From the NCBI RefSeq assembly GCF_014648515.1, contig NZ_BMRG01000016.1:98935-146694 (forward strand): DNA of 47,760 nt, written 5' to 3'. Position 1 is the first letter of the stretch. Each line of letters starts with the position of its first letter. Below are positions 30,160 to 37,824 of the stretch, piece by piece. Origin of the DNA: Saccharothrix coeruleofusca. Lineage in GTDB: Bacteria; Actinomycetota; Actinomycetes; Mycobacteriales; Pseudonocardiaceae. A model generated the notes under the pieces. That model made no database searches, was not told the origin of the DNA, and saw nothing but the letters and a program-made list of their open reading frames with translations. The position numbers were made by a program, and so were the translations under genes.

Positions 30160-31296
30160 TCAGGCGGGTTCGGGTTTGGTCGCCGGTTCCGGTGGTTCGG
30201 CGGTGGCCCGCTCCTCGGTGTCGTGGTCGATGACCTCGCCCAGGTAGCGCAGCACGACCGCCGCGGCGGCCACCACCGGGACGGCCAGGAACGCGCCGGC
30301 GATGCCGTAGAGGCTGCTGCCCGCGGTGACGCCGAGCAGCACGACAGCGGCGTGCAGGCGCAGGCTTCGGGACTGCAGGACGGGCTGGAGCACGTTGCCC
30401 TCCACCTGCTGCACCACCACGACGATCACCAGCATGATGACCGCGGCGGTCAGGCCGTTGCTGACCAGTGCCACCAGCACGGCCAGCGCGCCCGCCACGA
30501 ACGCGCCGACGATCGGCACGAAGCCGCCGAGGAAGGTCAGCGCCGCCAGCGGCACGGCCAGCGGAACCCCCAGCACGACCAGGCCCAGACCGATGAGCAC
30601 CGCGTCGACCAGGCTCACGATCGCCTGGGTGCGGATGAAGTCGCCCAGGGTGGTCCACACCCGCTCCAGCACCACGGTCACGTGCTTGCCCGCGCGCTCG
30701 CCGATGACCCCGCGCAGCCAGGGCGCGAACCGCGGCCCGTCCTTGACGAACAGGAACGCCAGCAGCAGGGCGAGGATGCCGGTGACGATGCCGGAGGTGA
30801 CCGTGCCCACGCCGGTGAGCAGCCCGTTGGCGATCGACCCGACGCTGGCCTGCAGCTGGTCGGTGCCCTGCTGCAGCAGCTGGTCCAACTGGCTGTCGCC
30901 GAGGTTGAGCGGCGGTCCGGCCATCCACTCGCGAGCCTGCTGGAGGGCGCGGGTGGCGCTCTCGGCGATCTCCGGCACACCGGAGGCGATCGAGGTGGAG
31001 ATCAGCGCCAGCACACCGCCGAGCACGCCCAGCCCGGCCAGCAGCACGGCGGTCGCGGCCAACGCGGGTGGCAGTCCCCGCGCGCGCAGCCAGCGGGCGG
31101 GCGGCCACAGCACGGTGGTGATCAGCAGCGCCAGCAGCACCGGCATCACCACGACCCAGAGCTTGCCGATCAGCCACCACACGATGACGAAGCCGACCGC
31201 GGCCAGCGCCAGGCGCGTGCTCCAGCGCGCCAACCAGCTCACCCCGTGCCCGATGGCCTCCCCACGATCGGTCCAGCGGCGGTTCCCAGCACTCAC
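30160..31296 (-). CDS. AI-2E family transporter (UPF0118-type membrane protein)
   Basis: About 378 residues with seven or eight hydrophobic segments. Family landmarks: an N-terminal pair of helices, the SIASGVPEIAESATRALQQA extracytoplasmic helical region, a FLFVKDGPRF loop, and the C-terminal GGFVPIVGAFVAGALAVLVA and QQVEGNVLQPVLQSRSLRLH stretches that are highly conserved. Family members export small molecules or exchange Na+/H+; an AI-2 role is known for only a few. The GTG at 31296 sits nine bases after GGAGGGA and is preferred to the GTG at 31314 within that same sequence. The tail after about 360 is a Glu/Pro-rich disordered end. Confidence 0.88.
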   Translation of the reverse strand: MSAGNRRWTDRGEAIGHGVSWLARWSTRLALAAVGFVIVWWLIGKLWVVVMPVLLALLITTVLWPPARWLRARGLPPALAATAVLLAGLGVLGGVLALISTSIASGVPEIAESATRALQQAREWMAGPPLNLGDSQLDQLLQQGTDQLQASVGSIANGLLTGVGTVTSGIVTGILALLLAFLFVKDGPRFAPWLRGVIGERAGKHVTVVLERVWTTLGDFIRTQAIVSLVDAVLIGLGLVVLGVPLAVPLAALTFLGGFVPIVGAFVAGALAVLVALVSNGLTAAVIMLVIVVVVQQVEGNVLQPVLQSRSLRLHAAVVLLGVTAGSSLYGIAGAFLAVPVVAAAAVVLRYLGEVIDHDTEERATAEPPEPATKPEPA

Positions 31297-31390
31297 GTCT
31301 GCCCGTCCCTCCACCGCGACGCGCCGCGCGCCGCCTGTGGGGATCAGCCTGCCAGAACAACCGCCCGCGCACGGGACGTGAGCGGGCGCG

Positions 31391-32131
31391 TCAGCCGAGG
31401 TCCCTGCCGAAGCGCAGCTTCCAGGGCATGGCCGCGGATTCGAGCTGGACCTTCAGCGTCATCTTCGACACGCCCTCGGCGCGCTCCTCGAAGGTGATCG
31501 GCACCTCGGCGATCGGGAGGCCGAGCTTGGCCGCGCGGTAGTTCATCTCCACCTGGAACGCGTAGCCGTTGCTGCGCACCGACTGGACGTCGATCCGGCG
31601 CAGGGTCTGCGCCCGCCACGCCTTGAACCCCGCTGTCGCGTCCTTGACGCCCAGCCGCAGGATGGTGTCGACGTAGAAGTTCGCCCACAGCGACAGCGCC
31701 CGGCGGTGCCACGCCCACTCCCCCGCCGCGGAGCCGCCCGGCACGTAGCGGGAGCCGAGCACCACCGCGGCGTCGGTGGTCAGCAGCGTGTCGACCATGA
31801 CGGGAATGGTCCCCGCCGGGTGGGACAGGTCGGCGTCCATCTGCACGACGATGTCCGCGCCCTCGTCCAGCGCCCGGCTGATGCCCTCGACGTAGGCTCG
31901 GCCCAGACCGTCCTTCTCCACGCGGTGCAGCACGCCCACCAACCCCGGCGACGCCGCGGCCAGCTCGTCGGCCACCGCGCCGGTGCCGTCGGGCGAGTCG
32001 TCGTCGACCACCAGCACGCGCAGGTCCAGCGGCAGGGCGAGCAACTGCTCCACGAGCTTGGGCAGGTTGTCCCGCTCGTTGTAGGTCGGGACGACGACCG
32101 TGACCTTCGGCGAGTTCTCTTCCACTGTCAT
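31391..32131 (-). CDS. Polyprenol monophosphomannose synthase (DPM1/Ppm1 type, GT2)
   Basis: 246 residues, one GT-A domain with no membrane region. PTYNERDNL, LVVDDDSPDGTG and the metal-binding QMDADLSHP (D99, D101) are the expected motifs, and GYAFQVEMNYRA is typical of the family. It transfers mannose from GDP-mannose to polyprenyl phosphate, feeding lipid-linked mannose to protein O-mannosylation and to lipomannan or lipoarabinomannan synthesis. In some actinobacteria this domain is fused to the Lnt acyltransferase; here it stands alone. AAGGA abuts the ATG at 32131 directly, so the GTG two codons later (32125), six bases from AAGGA, may be the true start. Confidence 0.9.
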   Translation of the reverse strand: MTVEENSPKVTVVVPTYNERDNLPKLVEQLLALPLDLRVLVVDDDSPDGTGAVADELAAASPGLVGVLHRVEKDGLGRAYVEGISRALDEGADIVVQMDADLSHPAGTIPVMVDTLLTTDAAVVLGSRYVPGGSAAGEWAWHRRALSLWANFYVDTILRLGVKDATAGFKAWRAQTLRRIDVQSVRSNGYAFQVEMNYRAAKLGLPIAEVPITFEERAEGVSKMTLKVQLESAAMPWKLRFGRDLG

Positions 32132-32143
32132 TCCTTAGGTTAC

Positions 32144-32172
32144 GGTGTACTCGGCGACCCACGGTAGCTCAA
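32144..32172 (-). promoter_or_regulatory. Candidate promoter of the polyprenol-phosphate mannose synthase gene
   Basis: On the minus strand TTGAGC (32172-32167) and TACACC (32149-32144) are separated by exactly 17 bases, a fair housekeeping-sigma match. The -10 ends 13 bases before the ATG at 32131, predicting a leader of only a few bases that just includes AAGGA. Confidence 0.45.
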
Positions 32173-32250
32173 CGAGCCGGGGCAGTTGACCGAGGGCGTC
32201 CGTCCAAACAGCACTGACGTGATCCGTTGCGCATTCCCTTGGAGGAAGCC

Positions 32251-32457
32251 ATGTCCCTGCCACTGCCACTGCCACACGGCATCGGCAGGCCCGCCACCGG
32301 AGCGCTGACGCTGCGGGGGTGGACCACCCTGGAACAGCTCACCGAGGTCACCGAGCGGGAACTGCTGGCACTGCACGGAGTTGGCCCCAAGGCCGTGCGG
32401 GTGCTGCGCGAGACGATGGCCGAGCACGGCCTCTCCTTCGCCCCGGACCGCCGCTAG
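32251..32457 (+). CDS. Small helix-hairpin-helix DNA-binding-like protein
   Basis: 68 residues. The ATG at 32251 follows GGAGGAAGCC, which decides against an in-frame ATG 24 bases upstream. The sequence IGRPATGALTLRGWTTLEQL, then LLALHGVGPKAVRVLRETM contains a helix-hairpin-helix (HGVGPKAV) like that in RNA polymerase alpha C-terminal domains and in stand-alone DNA-binding relatives. It may bind DNA without sequence specificity. It is a single-gene unit with a hairpin 120 bases downstream. Closely similar short proteins are common in actinobacteria and unassigned. Confidence 0.8.
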   Translation: MSLPLPLPHGIGRPATGALTLRGWTTLEQLTEVTERELLALHGVGPKAVRVLRETMAEHGLSFAPDRR

Positions 32458-32578
32458 TTCCGAGTTCCGCCGCGTACCGCTGTTCACCACGACGCCCGCC
32501 TACGAGGACGAGCACGGACCCGTGATCGGGGGCATCCACGGACCTGTTGCGGCACAGACGGTTTTCGCGGGGCGCGGA

Positions 32579-32617
32579 CGGGGCGGTCCCCTGCTCGACG
32601 GCAACGGGACCGCCCCG
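32579..32617. terminator. 12-bp hairpin between convergent genes
   Basis: CGGGGCGGTCCC (32579-32590) and GGGACCGCCCCG (32606-32617) are perfect reverse complements around 15 bases. The 279-base gap between the helix-hairpin-helix gene (ends 32457) and the quinone oxidoreductase (ends 32737) contains no other recognisable feature. The hairpin lies in the middle and could stop transcription from both sides. Confidence 0.6.
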
Positions 32618-32736
32618 GTGTCCAACGGCTTGCCGCACCACGACTTGCTGACGCTGCCGCCCGCCGTCGCAAGCGCTCGGCTCACGGTGCGCGAATGTTC
32701 GGTTCGGGGTGCCTGGAGGTTCGACTCGCGGGGGCG

Positions 32737-33687
32737 TCAGCGCACGACGAGGACGATCTTCCCCGTGGTGCGGCCGGTCTCCGCCTGGGCGTGGGCCTTG
32801 GCGGCTTCGGCGAGCGGGAAGCTCGCCTCGATGTGAACGCGGAGCTTGCCCTGCTCGACGAGTTCGGCGATGGCACGCATCCCCGCGTGGTCGGCCTCGA
32901 CGAGCATCCCCTCGAACCGGACGCCCAGTTCGGCTGCCTTCCGCACATCGGCGTCGTCGTCGCCCGCCAGGATCGAGACCAGGACGCCGCCCTTGCGCAG
33001 CACATCCAGGGAGCGGGTGCGCACTTCACCGGCGAGGGTGTCCAGGACCACGTCGACCTCGCCGACGGCCTCCGCGAAGTCCGTGGTCCGGTAGTCGATC
33101 AGCTCGTCGGCGCCGAGTTCGCGCAGCAGCTCGTGCTTGCCCTCGCTGGCCGTGCCGATGACGTGCGCGCCGCGCGCCTTGGCGATCTGCACGGCCAGGT
33201 GGCCGACCCCGCCCGCGGCGGCGTGGATCAGCACCCGCTGGCCCGGCTGGACGTCCGCGGTGTCGACCAGCGCCTGGTAGGCGGTGAGCGCGGCCAGGGG
33301 CAGGGCACCCGCCTGCACGTGGTCGACGTTCGCGGGCTTGCGGGCGAAGGACCGGGCGGTGGCCTTGGCGTACTCGGCGTACGCGCCCGCGGCGTGCGGG
33401 TAGGGCAACATGCCGAACACCTCGTCACCCGGCTTGAACAGGGTGACTCCGCGGCCGACCTCCTCGACGACCCCGGAGACGTCCCACCCGAGGACCGGCA
33501 CGGGCTCGCTCAGCCACGGGAAGCCCCCGCGGTGCTTCCAGTCGGTCGGGTTGACGCCCGCGGCGTGGACGCGGACGACGATCTCGCTGAGGCCGGGAAC
33601 GGGGCGCGGCCGTTCGACCTCCCGGAGCACTTCGGGACCGCCGAAGGCGTCCTGGCTGATGGCGCGCATGGTGTTGCTCTCACTCAT
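32737..33687 (-). CDS. NADP-dependent quinone oxidoreductase-like MDR protein
   Basis: About 316 residues, a zinc-free medium-chain dehydrogenase. GroES-like part: AISQDAFGGPEVLREVERP, VRVHAAGVNPTDWKHRGG, and LGWDVSGVVEEVGRGV. Rossmann part: VLIHAAAGGVGHLAVQIAKA (AAGGVG nucleotide loop), ending VLDTLAGE and GRTTGKIVLVV. The zinc ligands of alcohol dehydrogenases are absent, as expected for the quinone-oxidoreductase subfamily. The ATG at 33687 has AGG-type sequence about nine bases upstream. It is divergent from the remnant of a GlxA-type regulator at 33736, which would once have been a typical regulatory partner. Confidence 0.9.
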   Translation of the reverse strand: MSESNTMRAISQDAFGGPEVLREVERPRPVPGLSEIVVRVHAAGVNPTDWKHRGGFPWLSEPVPVLGWDVSGVVEEVGRGVTLFKPGDEVFGMLPYPHAAGAYAEYAKATARSFARKPANVDHVQAGALPLAALTAYQALVDTADVQPGQRVLIHAAAGGVGHLAVQIAKARGAHVIGTASEGKHELLRELGADELIDYRTTDFAEAVGEVDVVLDTLAGEVRTRSLDVLRKGGVLVSILAGDDDADVRKAAELGVRFEGMLVEADHAGMRAIAELVEQGKLRVHIEASFPLAEAAKAHAQAETGRTTGKIVLVVR

Positions 33688-33708
33688 GGTCACCAGCCTG
33701 CCGAGCGT

Positions 33709-33720
33709 CCGTGATCACGG
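33709..33720. promoter_or_regulatory. Palindrome CCGTGATCACGG in divergent gap
   Basis: A perfect 12-bp palindrome lies 22 bases upstream of the oxidoreductase start (33687) and 16 bases before the regulator remnant (33736). Its position between a gene and its presumed former regulator makes it a candidate operator that may have outlived the regulator. Confidence 0.35.
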
Positions 33721-33735
33721 CAACGGAATCGCGCC

Positions 33736-33870
33736 GTGACTCGCGCCCATCGCGTCGCCGTCCTCGCCCTCGACGGGGTGTACCCGTTCGAACTCGGCAC
33801 CAGGCCTGCCGGCAGCCCGCAGTCGCGTTGGAAGTCGCAGGCCCGACCGGAGATGTACCGCCTCCCGTGA
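33736..33870 (+). pseudogene. Remnant of a GlxA-type (DJ-1/PfpI, AraC-like) regulator, N-terminus only
   Basis: A GTG-started frame of 44 codons begins VTRAHRVAVLALDGVYPFEL. This matches the first strand and loop of the DJ-1/PfpI domain found at the N-terminus of GlxA-family regulators (RVAVLALDGV-x-PFELG). After ELG the expected IPxRVFG sequence is lost, the frame turns into Arg/Ser-rich text and stops at 33868-33870. The rest of the DJ-1 domain and the AraC helix-turn-helix are missing; the minus-strand phosphatase gene ends nine bases later (33879). A deletion that removed nearly the whole gene is the simplest reading. Such regulators usually sit divergent from an oxidoreductase, as here. 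Confidence 0.6.
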
Positions 33871-33878
33871 AGCGGCGT

Positions 33879-34700
33879 TCAGAGACCGTCGACCAGCACC
33901 AGCGCTTGGTCGTCGTGCCGCTTGGCGCGCGGCCAGCGCACGCCGCCGGGGTCGGTGGCCTCCGCTTCGCGGACCACGTCGAGCACCGCCCGCGGGCCAC
34001 GGGAACGGGCGAGGTCGAGCGCTTCCGGCCACGTCAGCAGCCCGTAGTCGGTCACACCGCAGGACACCCCGTCGGTGGCGAGCAGCAGCGCACCGACCTC
34101 CTCACGCGGCCAGCTGGCCCGGCTGGCGTGCCGCGCGGCCTCCGGGTCGGCCTCGGCCACCCAGAAGCCGTCCGGGGTGTTGCGGTAGGTCGCCGTCCTG
34201 GTCATGCCCTCGCGCAGGGCCTCCAGGTGAGCCTGGTCGTAGCCGCCGCCGGTGCGCAGCCGCTCGCGGAAGGTGTGCGGGGAGCGCGGCAGCCTGCTCA
34301 GGTGCTCGTCGACCAGCACCTGGTAACCGCGCGGGCCGAACGCCGCGATCGGGCTGTCGGCCAGCACCAGGGCGTCCACCCGGTCCGGCGTCCAGCGCGC
34401 CACGGCCACCGTGCTCGACGGCGACCGGCCCGGCACCAGCCCCTCGGCCTCGACCACCGCCCGGATCGCCTCGGCCAGCAGGTCGGCCAGGTCGGCTTCG
34501 GGGGCGGCGCGCAGCAACTCGCCCAGCCGGTGCGCGAGCACGCCCGCGTACCAGCCGCCGCTGGGCAGGCCGGGGGTCAGGTTGGTCGCCCCGTCCAGCA
34601 CCGCGACCGCGTTGTCGAGCACCACGACGTGGTCCTCGGTGGGCCGCTCCCGCCCCGTCACCCCGACACCGGCCTGCTCGGCCACGCGGATCTCGACCAC
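33879..34700 (-). CDS. PP2C-like serine/threonine phosphatase-family protein
   Basis: 273 residues. Metal-binding Asp motifs of PP2C proteins are present though diverged: RERPTEDHVVVL, AVAVLDGATN, LLLATDGVSCGV and RHDDQALVLV. No membrane, PAS or GAF segment is seen, so this is a stand-alone catalytic domain of the kind paired with Ser/Thr kinases or anti-sigma-factor systems; no partner is adjacent. The GTG at 34700 has no Shine-Dalgarno sequence, but TACGAT lies six bases upstream (34712-34707), pointing to leaderless expression. The substrate is unknown. Confidence 0.8.
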   Translation of the reverse strand: MVEIRVAEQAGVGVTGRERPTEDHVVVLDNAVAVLDGATNLTPGLPSGGWYAGVLAHRLGELLRAAPEADLADLLAEAIRAVVEAEGLVPGRSPSSTVAVARWTPDRVDALVLADSPIAAFGPRGYQVLVDEHLSRLPRSPHTFRERLRTGGGYDQAHLEALREGMTRTATYRNTPDGFWVAEADPEAARHASRASWPREEVGALLLATDGVSCGVTDYGLLTWPEALDLARSRGPRAVLDVVREAEATDPGGVRWPRAKRHDDQALVLVDGL

Positions 34701-34843
34701 GAACGCATCGTAGGTGCTTGCCGGTCCGGCGGCGGGAACCGGTGAGCCGGGTCTGTTCCACGACTCCGGCGCGCTCGATGCCGGAAGCGGCTCGGTGGTC
34801 GGGGTGAGCGCGCACCGCACTCCCCCGACCACCTGAGCGACCC

Positions 34844-35245
34844 TCACCCGCCGAGGACGTCCAGGTAGTGCTGGTTGAACATCACGCCGAGGACGTTGCC
34901 GAACGGGTCGACCACGGAGGCGGTGACGAAGCCCGGTCCGCGCTCGACCGGCTCGTCGTGCACCGCGGCGCCCAGTGACAGCAGCCGCTGGAAAGCGGCC
35001 CGGACGTCGTCCACGTGCCAGTAGGCGATCGCCCCGCCCGGCTTCCCCGCCCCGCCGTGCGGGGCGAACCGGCTGTCGACGATGCCGAACTCGTGCTGGT
35101 AGTCGCCGACGCGGAACTCGACGTACGCGGGCGGTCCCTCGACCGGGCGGGCGAAGTACGCCTCGACGCCGAACACCTCGGCGTACCAGTCCCGCGCGGC
35201 CGCGACGTCGTCGGCGAAGAAGCTGACGTTGGCGAGTCCTCGCAT
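34844..35245 (-). CDS. VOC family protein (glyoxalase/bleomycin resistance fold)
   Basis: About 133 residues. VOC landmarks: GLANVSFFADDVAAARDWYA at the start, VFGVEAYFAR, AYVEFRVGDYQHEFGIVDS, WHVDDVRAAFQRL and FVTASVVDPFGNVLGVMFNQ. His and Glu positions that could bind a divalent metal are visible (HEFG, WHVDD, DPFGN). The ATG at 35245 lies about nine bases after GAGGGG; the adjacent GTG codon is an alternative. It is divergent from the WYL regulator, the usual arrangement for a regulator and its target. The reaction (isomerase, dioxygenase or antibiotic binding) is not predictable. Confidence 0.87.
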   Translation of the reverse strand: MRGLANVSFFADDVAAARDWYAEVFGVEAYFARPVEGPPAYVEFRVGDYQHEFGIVDSRFAPHGGAGKPGGAIAYWHVDDVRAAFQRLLSLGAAVHDEPVERGPGFVTASVVDPFGNVLGVMFNQHYLDVLGG

Positions 35246-35291
35246 CACGGTGATCCCCTCTCCTCGGTGGTCGAGACCCATCTTCCGAGCC

Positions 35292-35316
35292 AAAGCGCTC
35301 ACCTCCTGAGCACTTT
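35292..35316. promoter_or_regulatory. Inverted repeat AAAGCGCTC-N7-GAGCACTTT, candidate operator of the WYL regulator
   Basis: Nine-base arms (35292-35300 and 35308-35316) match at eight positions. The element sits 19 bases before the WYL regulator start (35335) and 47 bases before the VOC start (35245). Binding there would affect both divergent promoters. A and T are enriched here compared with the surroundings. Confidence 0.5.
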
Positions 35317-35334
35317 TCCGGCGAAACTGGGCGC

Positions 35335-36276
35335 ATGCGCGCTGATCGGCTCGTCGCCGCCCTCCTGCTCCTCCAGGCCAGGGGCCGGGTGACCGCCGCC
35401 GACCTGGCCGTCGAACTGGAGGTGTCGTTGGCCACCGCTCGACGCGACCTGGAGGCGCTGTCCGCGGCGGGCATCCCGGTGTACCCGCAGCCGGGACGCG
35501 GCGGCGGGTGGTCGCTGGTCGGCGGCGCCCGCACCGACCTCAGCGGCCTGTCGGCGACCGAGGCCCAGTCGCTGTTCCTGCTCGTGGGGCCCGCGGCGGC
35601 CGGGTCCGCCGAAGCCAGGGCCGCGCTGCGCAAGCTCGTGCGCGCGCTGCCGCCGACCTTCCGCGCCGACGCCGAGGCGGCCGCGGGCGCGACGGTGGTC
35701 GACCCGGCCCGGTGGGGCGAGCGCGAGCGGCACCGGCCGGGGGTGGTCGACCTGCTGCGCACCGCAGTGGTGCGCGGACGGCAAGTCCGACTGCGCTACC
35801 GGGACGGGACCGAGGAGCGGCTGGTGGACCCGTGGGGACTGGTGGACAAGGACGACACCTGGTACCTGCTGGCGGGCACCGAGCGCGGGCGGCGCACCTT
35901 CCGCGTCGACCGGATCACCTCGGCGGAGCTGACCGAGCGGCCCGCCCCGCGCCCGGACGACTTCGCACTGGCCGAGGCGTGGCGGCAGGTCGTCGGTGAG
36001 GTGGAGCGGCTGCGTTCGCGCACTTGGGCGACGGTGCTCGTGGATACGCGGTTCGTCCCGGTGCTGCGCGACCAGTTCGGCAGGCACTGCGAGACCGGGG
36101 AGGAGGTCGGGGAGCGCACCCGCGTCCGCCTCGGCGCGCCGACGCCGTTGGACATCGCCCGCCACCTCGCGGGCTGGGGAGCCCTGATCGAGGTGGTGGA
36201 GCCGCCGTCGGTGCGGGAGGAGTTGGCGCGCATAGGGGCCGAGCTCACCGCCCGCTACGCGGGCTCTGGCCGGTGA
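35335..36276 (+). CDS. WYL-domain helix-turn-helix transcriptional regulator
   Basis: 313 residues. Residues 1-60 are a DeoR/HTH_11-like winged helix (MRADRLVAALLLLQARGRVT, then SLATARRDLEALSAAGIPV). The WYL domain lies at about 140-215, with the name-giving DTWYLLAGTERGRRTFRVDR; the WCX tail covers 230-313. WYL domains sense nucleotides, ssDNA or small ligands and switch DNA binding. The ATG start has no clear ribosome binding site. The regulator is divergent from the VOC protein, its likely target, with a good inverted repeat between them. Confidence 0.92.
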   Translation: MRADRLVAALLLLQARGRVTAADLAVELEVSLATARRDLEALSAAGIPVYPQPGRGGGWSLVGGARTDLSGLSATEAQSLFLLVGPAAAGSAEARAALRKLVRALPPTFRADAEAAAGATVVDPARWGERERHRPGVVDLLRTAVVRGRQVRLRYRDGTEERLVDPWGLVDKDDTWYLLAGTERGRRTFRVDRITSAELTERPAPRPDDFALAEAWRQVVGEVERLRSRTWATVLVDTRFVPVLRDQFGRHCETGEEVGERTRVRLGAPTPLDIARHLAGWGALIEVVEPPSVREELARIGAELTARYAGSGR

Positions 36277-36323
36277 GCGGTCGGTGATCGCTGCCCGAGC
36301 ACTCGGTTCGCGGCTTCGCGATG

Positions 36324-36345
36324 TTCGCCCCAGTTAGGGGGCGAA
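36324..36345 (+). terminator. Hairpin TTCGCCCC / GGGGCGAA after the WYL gene
   Basis: Eight-base arms (36324-36331 and 36338-36345) pair perfectly around six bases, 48 bases after the WYL stop. It could end the WYL transcript. It also lies at the start of the 248-base untranslated stretch before the transglycosylase start (36525). Confidence 0.55.
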
Positions 36346-36524
36346 TGACCCTCTGTGAGCGGCTGCGCCACAAAACGTGACTCATGTCACCCATTAGCGT
36401 GAAGGCTTGTCCCCGTTGGGCGCTCTTGGTTACGTTCGCCGCCGCAGATCACGGAACGGTCACCGGACGGACACGCGCACGCCTACTCCGGCGGGGGCCG
36501 ATCGCTCACGCGGGAGGCTGTTCG

Positions 36525-37331
36525 TTGGCTCGGCACAGGAGGGCGCACGATACCGGGGCGCCCGTGGTCGTTCCCGTCCTCGAAGGACCTCCAGGAGCCC
36601 ACCGCGCCGAATCCGAGCGTGCTCCCCTCGGCCGCCGCGTGTCGGTGGTCGCCATGGCGCTGGGCGTGGTGACCGGCGCGGGCGGCGCGGCCGCGTACGC
36701 GGTCAGCGGCGCCACCTTCACCCCGGTCGCGGGCGGCGCGGACTTCGGCGGCCTGCCCGACCCGAAGGCGCCCCCGGCCACCGACAAGATCCAGACCGTG
36801 CACGCCGTGGATGTCGGCGGCGAGGCCGCCCGCCTGCTGCGCCACGAGCAGCTGGTGGCCCGCCAGGCGGTGCAGCAGGCCAGCGAGGCGGCCAGGTCGG
36901 GCTACGAGGCGCGGAAGAAGGCCGAGGCCGAGCGGATCGCCGCCGAGATCGAGGCGCGCAAGCCCGCCAAGCAGCGGCAGGTCGAGGCGTGGATCAAGGA
37001 GGCCATCAGGGTCCTCCAGGCCAACGGCACGCCGGTCACCAACGACGACGTCCAGGCCATCTGGACGGTGATCGAGAAGGAGTCCGGCGGCAACCCCAAC
37101 GCCGTCAACAACTGGGACTCCAACGCCGTGCGCGGCACCCCGTCCAAGGGCCTGATGCAGGTCATCGACCCGACCTTCCAGGCCTACAAGCTCCCCGGCT
37201 ACGACGACATCATGCGGCCGGTGGACAACATCATCGCGGGTGTCCGCTACACCTACGCCCGCTACGGCGGCTTCCACGCGCACCCCGGCCTCGTCGGGAT
37301 CAGCGCGGGCACCGGCTACCAGGGGTACTGA
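36525..37331 (+). CDS. Lytic transglycosylase (SLT domain), secreted or membrane-anchored
   Basis: 268 residues from a TTG with GGGAGG seven bases upstream; MARHRR at the N-terminus fits proteins of this type in Pseudonocardiales. One hydrophobic segment (VSVVAMALGVVTGAGGAAA, about 39-58) anchors or exports the protein. A linker and a long charged helix (about 100-165, EARKKAEAERIAAEIEARK) follow. The SLT domain at about 170-268 has the catalytic Glu186 in VIEKESGGNPNAV, followed by SKGLMQVIDPTF and AGVRYTYARYGGF. It should cleave peptidoglycan glycan strands during growth. The leader 36346-36524 holds GTTACG and GATCACGGAACGGTCAC, possibly promoter parts; I see no ydaO riboswitch. Confidence 0.88.
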   Translation: MARHRRAHDTGAPVVVPVLEGPPGAHRAESERAPLGRRVSVVAMALGVVTGAGGAAAYAVSGATFTPVAGGADFGGLPDPKAPPATDKIQTVHAVDVGGEAARLLRHEQLVARQAVQQASEAARSGYEARKKAEAERIAAEIEARKPAKQRQVEAWIKEAIRVLQANGTPVTNDDVQAIWTVIEKESGGNPNAVNNWDSNAVRGTPSKGLMQVIDPTFQAYKLPGYDDIMRPVDNIIAGVRYTYARYGGFHAHPGLVGISAGTGYQGY

Positions 37332-37420
37332 CCGGCGGTGGTCCCCGGCACGCGGCGCGGCGCGGGACACGGCATCCTGGTCCGGCACGCATCCGACGAG
37401 TTCCACGAGGACGTGACGGG

Positions 37421-37471
37421 ATGACCCGAGCCGCCACCGACCCACCGCACGGGACCGTTCACGCGCCGTGA
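37421..37471 (+). CDS. Possible 16-codon leader ORF coupled to the DUF202 gene
   Basis: ATG at 37421, preceded by GAGGA, encodes MTRAATDPPHGTVHAP, and its stop (37469-37471) overlaps the GTG start of the DUF202 gene. The downstream gene lacks its own ribosome binding site, so reinitiation after this short frame could supply translation. No homology is expected at this length; support is positional only. Confidence 0.25.
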   Translation: MTRAATDPPHGTVHAP

Positions 37472-37824
37472 GCCCGAAGTGGTACGAGGAGGGCGAGGAG
37501 CCGGACTACCGGTTCACCCTCGCCAACGAGCGGACTTTCCTGGCCTGGCTGCGCACCGCACTGGCCCTGCTGGCCGGTGCGGTGGCGCTGACCCAACTGG
37601 TCCCCGCCTTCTCGGTGACGGGCCTGCGCACCGCCCTGGCGGTGCTGCTGGCGGTCACCGGCACCGCGCTGGCCGCGTTCGCCTACCGCCGGTGGGCACG
37701 GGTGCAGCGGGCGATGCGGCACGGCGAACCGCTGCCGATGACGTGGCTGCCGTTCGTCATCGGCTGGATCGCCGCCGTGGCGGGTGTGGTCGTGGTGGTC
37801 GCGCTGCTGCCGCACGTCCGGTGA
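37468..37824 (+). CDS. DUF202 (YidH-type) membrane protein
   Basis: 118 residues. The family signature FTLANERTFLAWLRTALALL leads into three hydrophobic helices (about 28-48, 52-72 and 95-115), with a basic loop ARVQRAMRHGEPLP between the second and third. The GTG start is weakly supported by a ribosome binding site and may be coupled to a short upstream frame. The stop overlaps the next DUF202 gene by four bases. DUF202 proteins are small inner-membrane proteins; the fungal relative Vtc1 belongs to the polyphosphate polymerase complex, but bacterial roles are unknown. Confidence 0.85.
   Translation: MSPKWYEEGEEPDYRFTLANERTFLAWLRTALALLAGAVALTQLVPAFSVTGLRTALAVLLAVTGTALAAFAYRRWARVQRAMRHGEPLPMTWLPFVIGWIAAVAGVVVVVALLPHVR

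Noticed and set aside
32700-32736. tRNA-like T-arm text (GGTTCGACTC) before the quinone oxidoreductase 3' end
   Set aside because: No acceptor stem, D-arm or anticodon arm can be folded around it.
36346-36524. Possible ydaO (c-di-AMP) riboswitch before the lytic transglycosylase
   Set aside because: Such riboswitches are common before actinobacterial wall hydrolases, so I looked for the conserved junction motifs, but did not find them in this leader. A covariance-model search would settle it.
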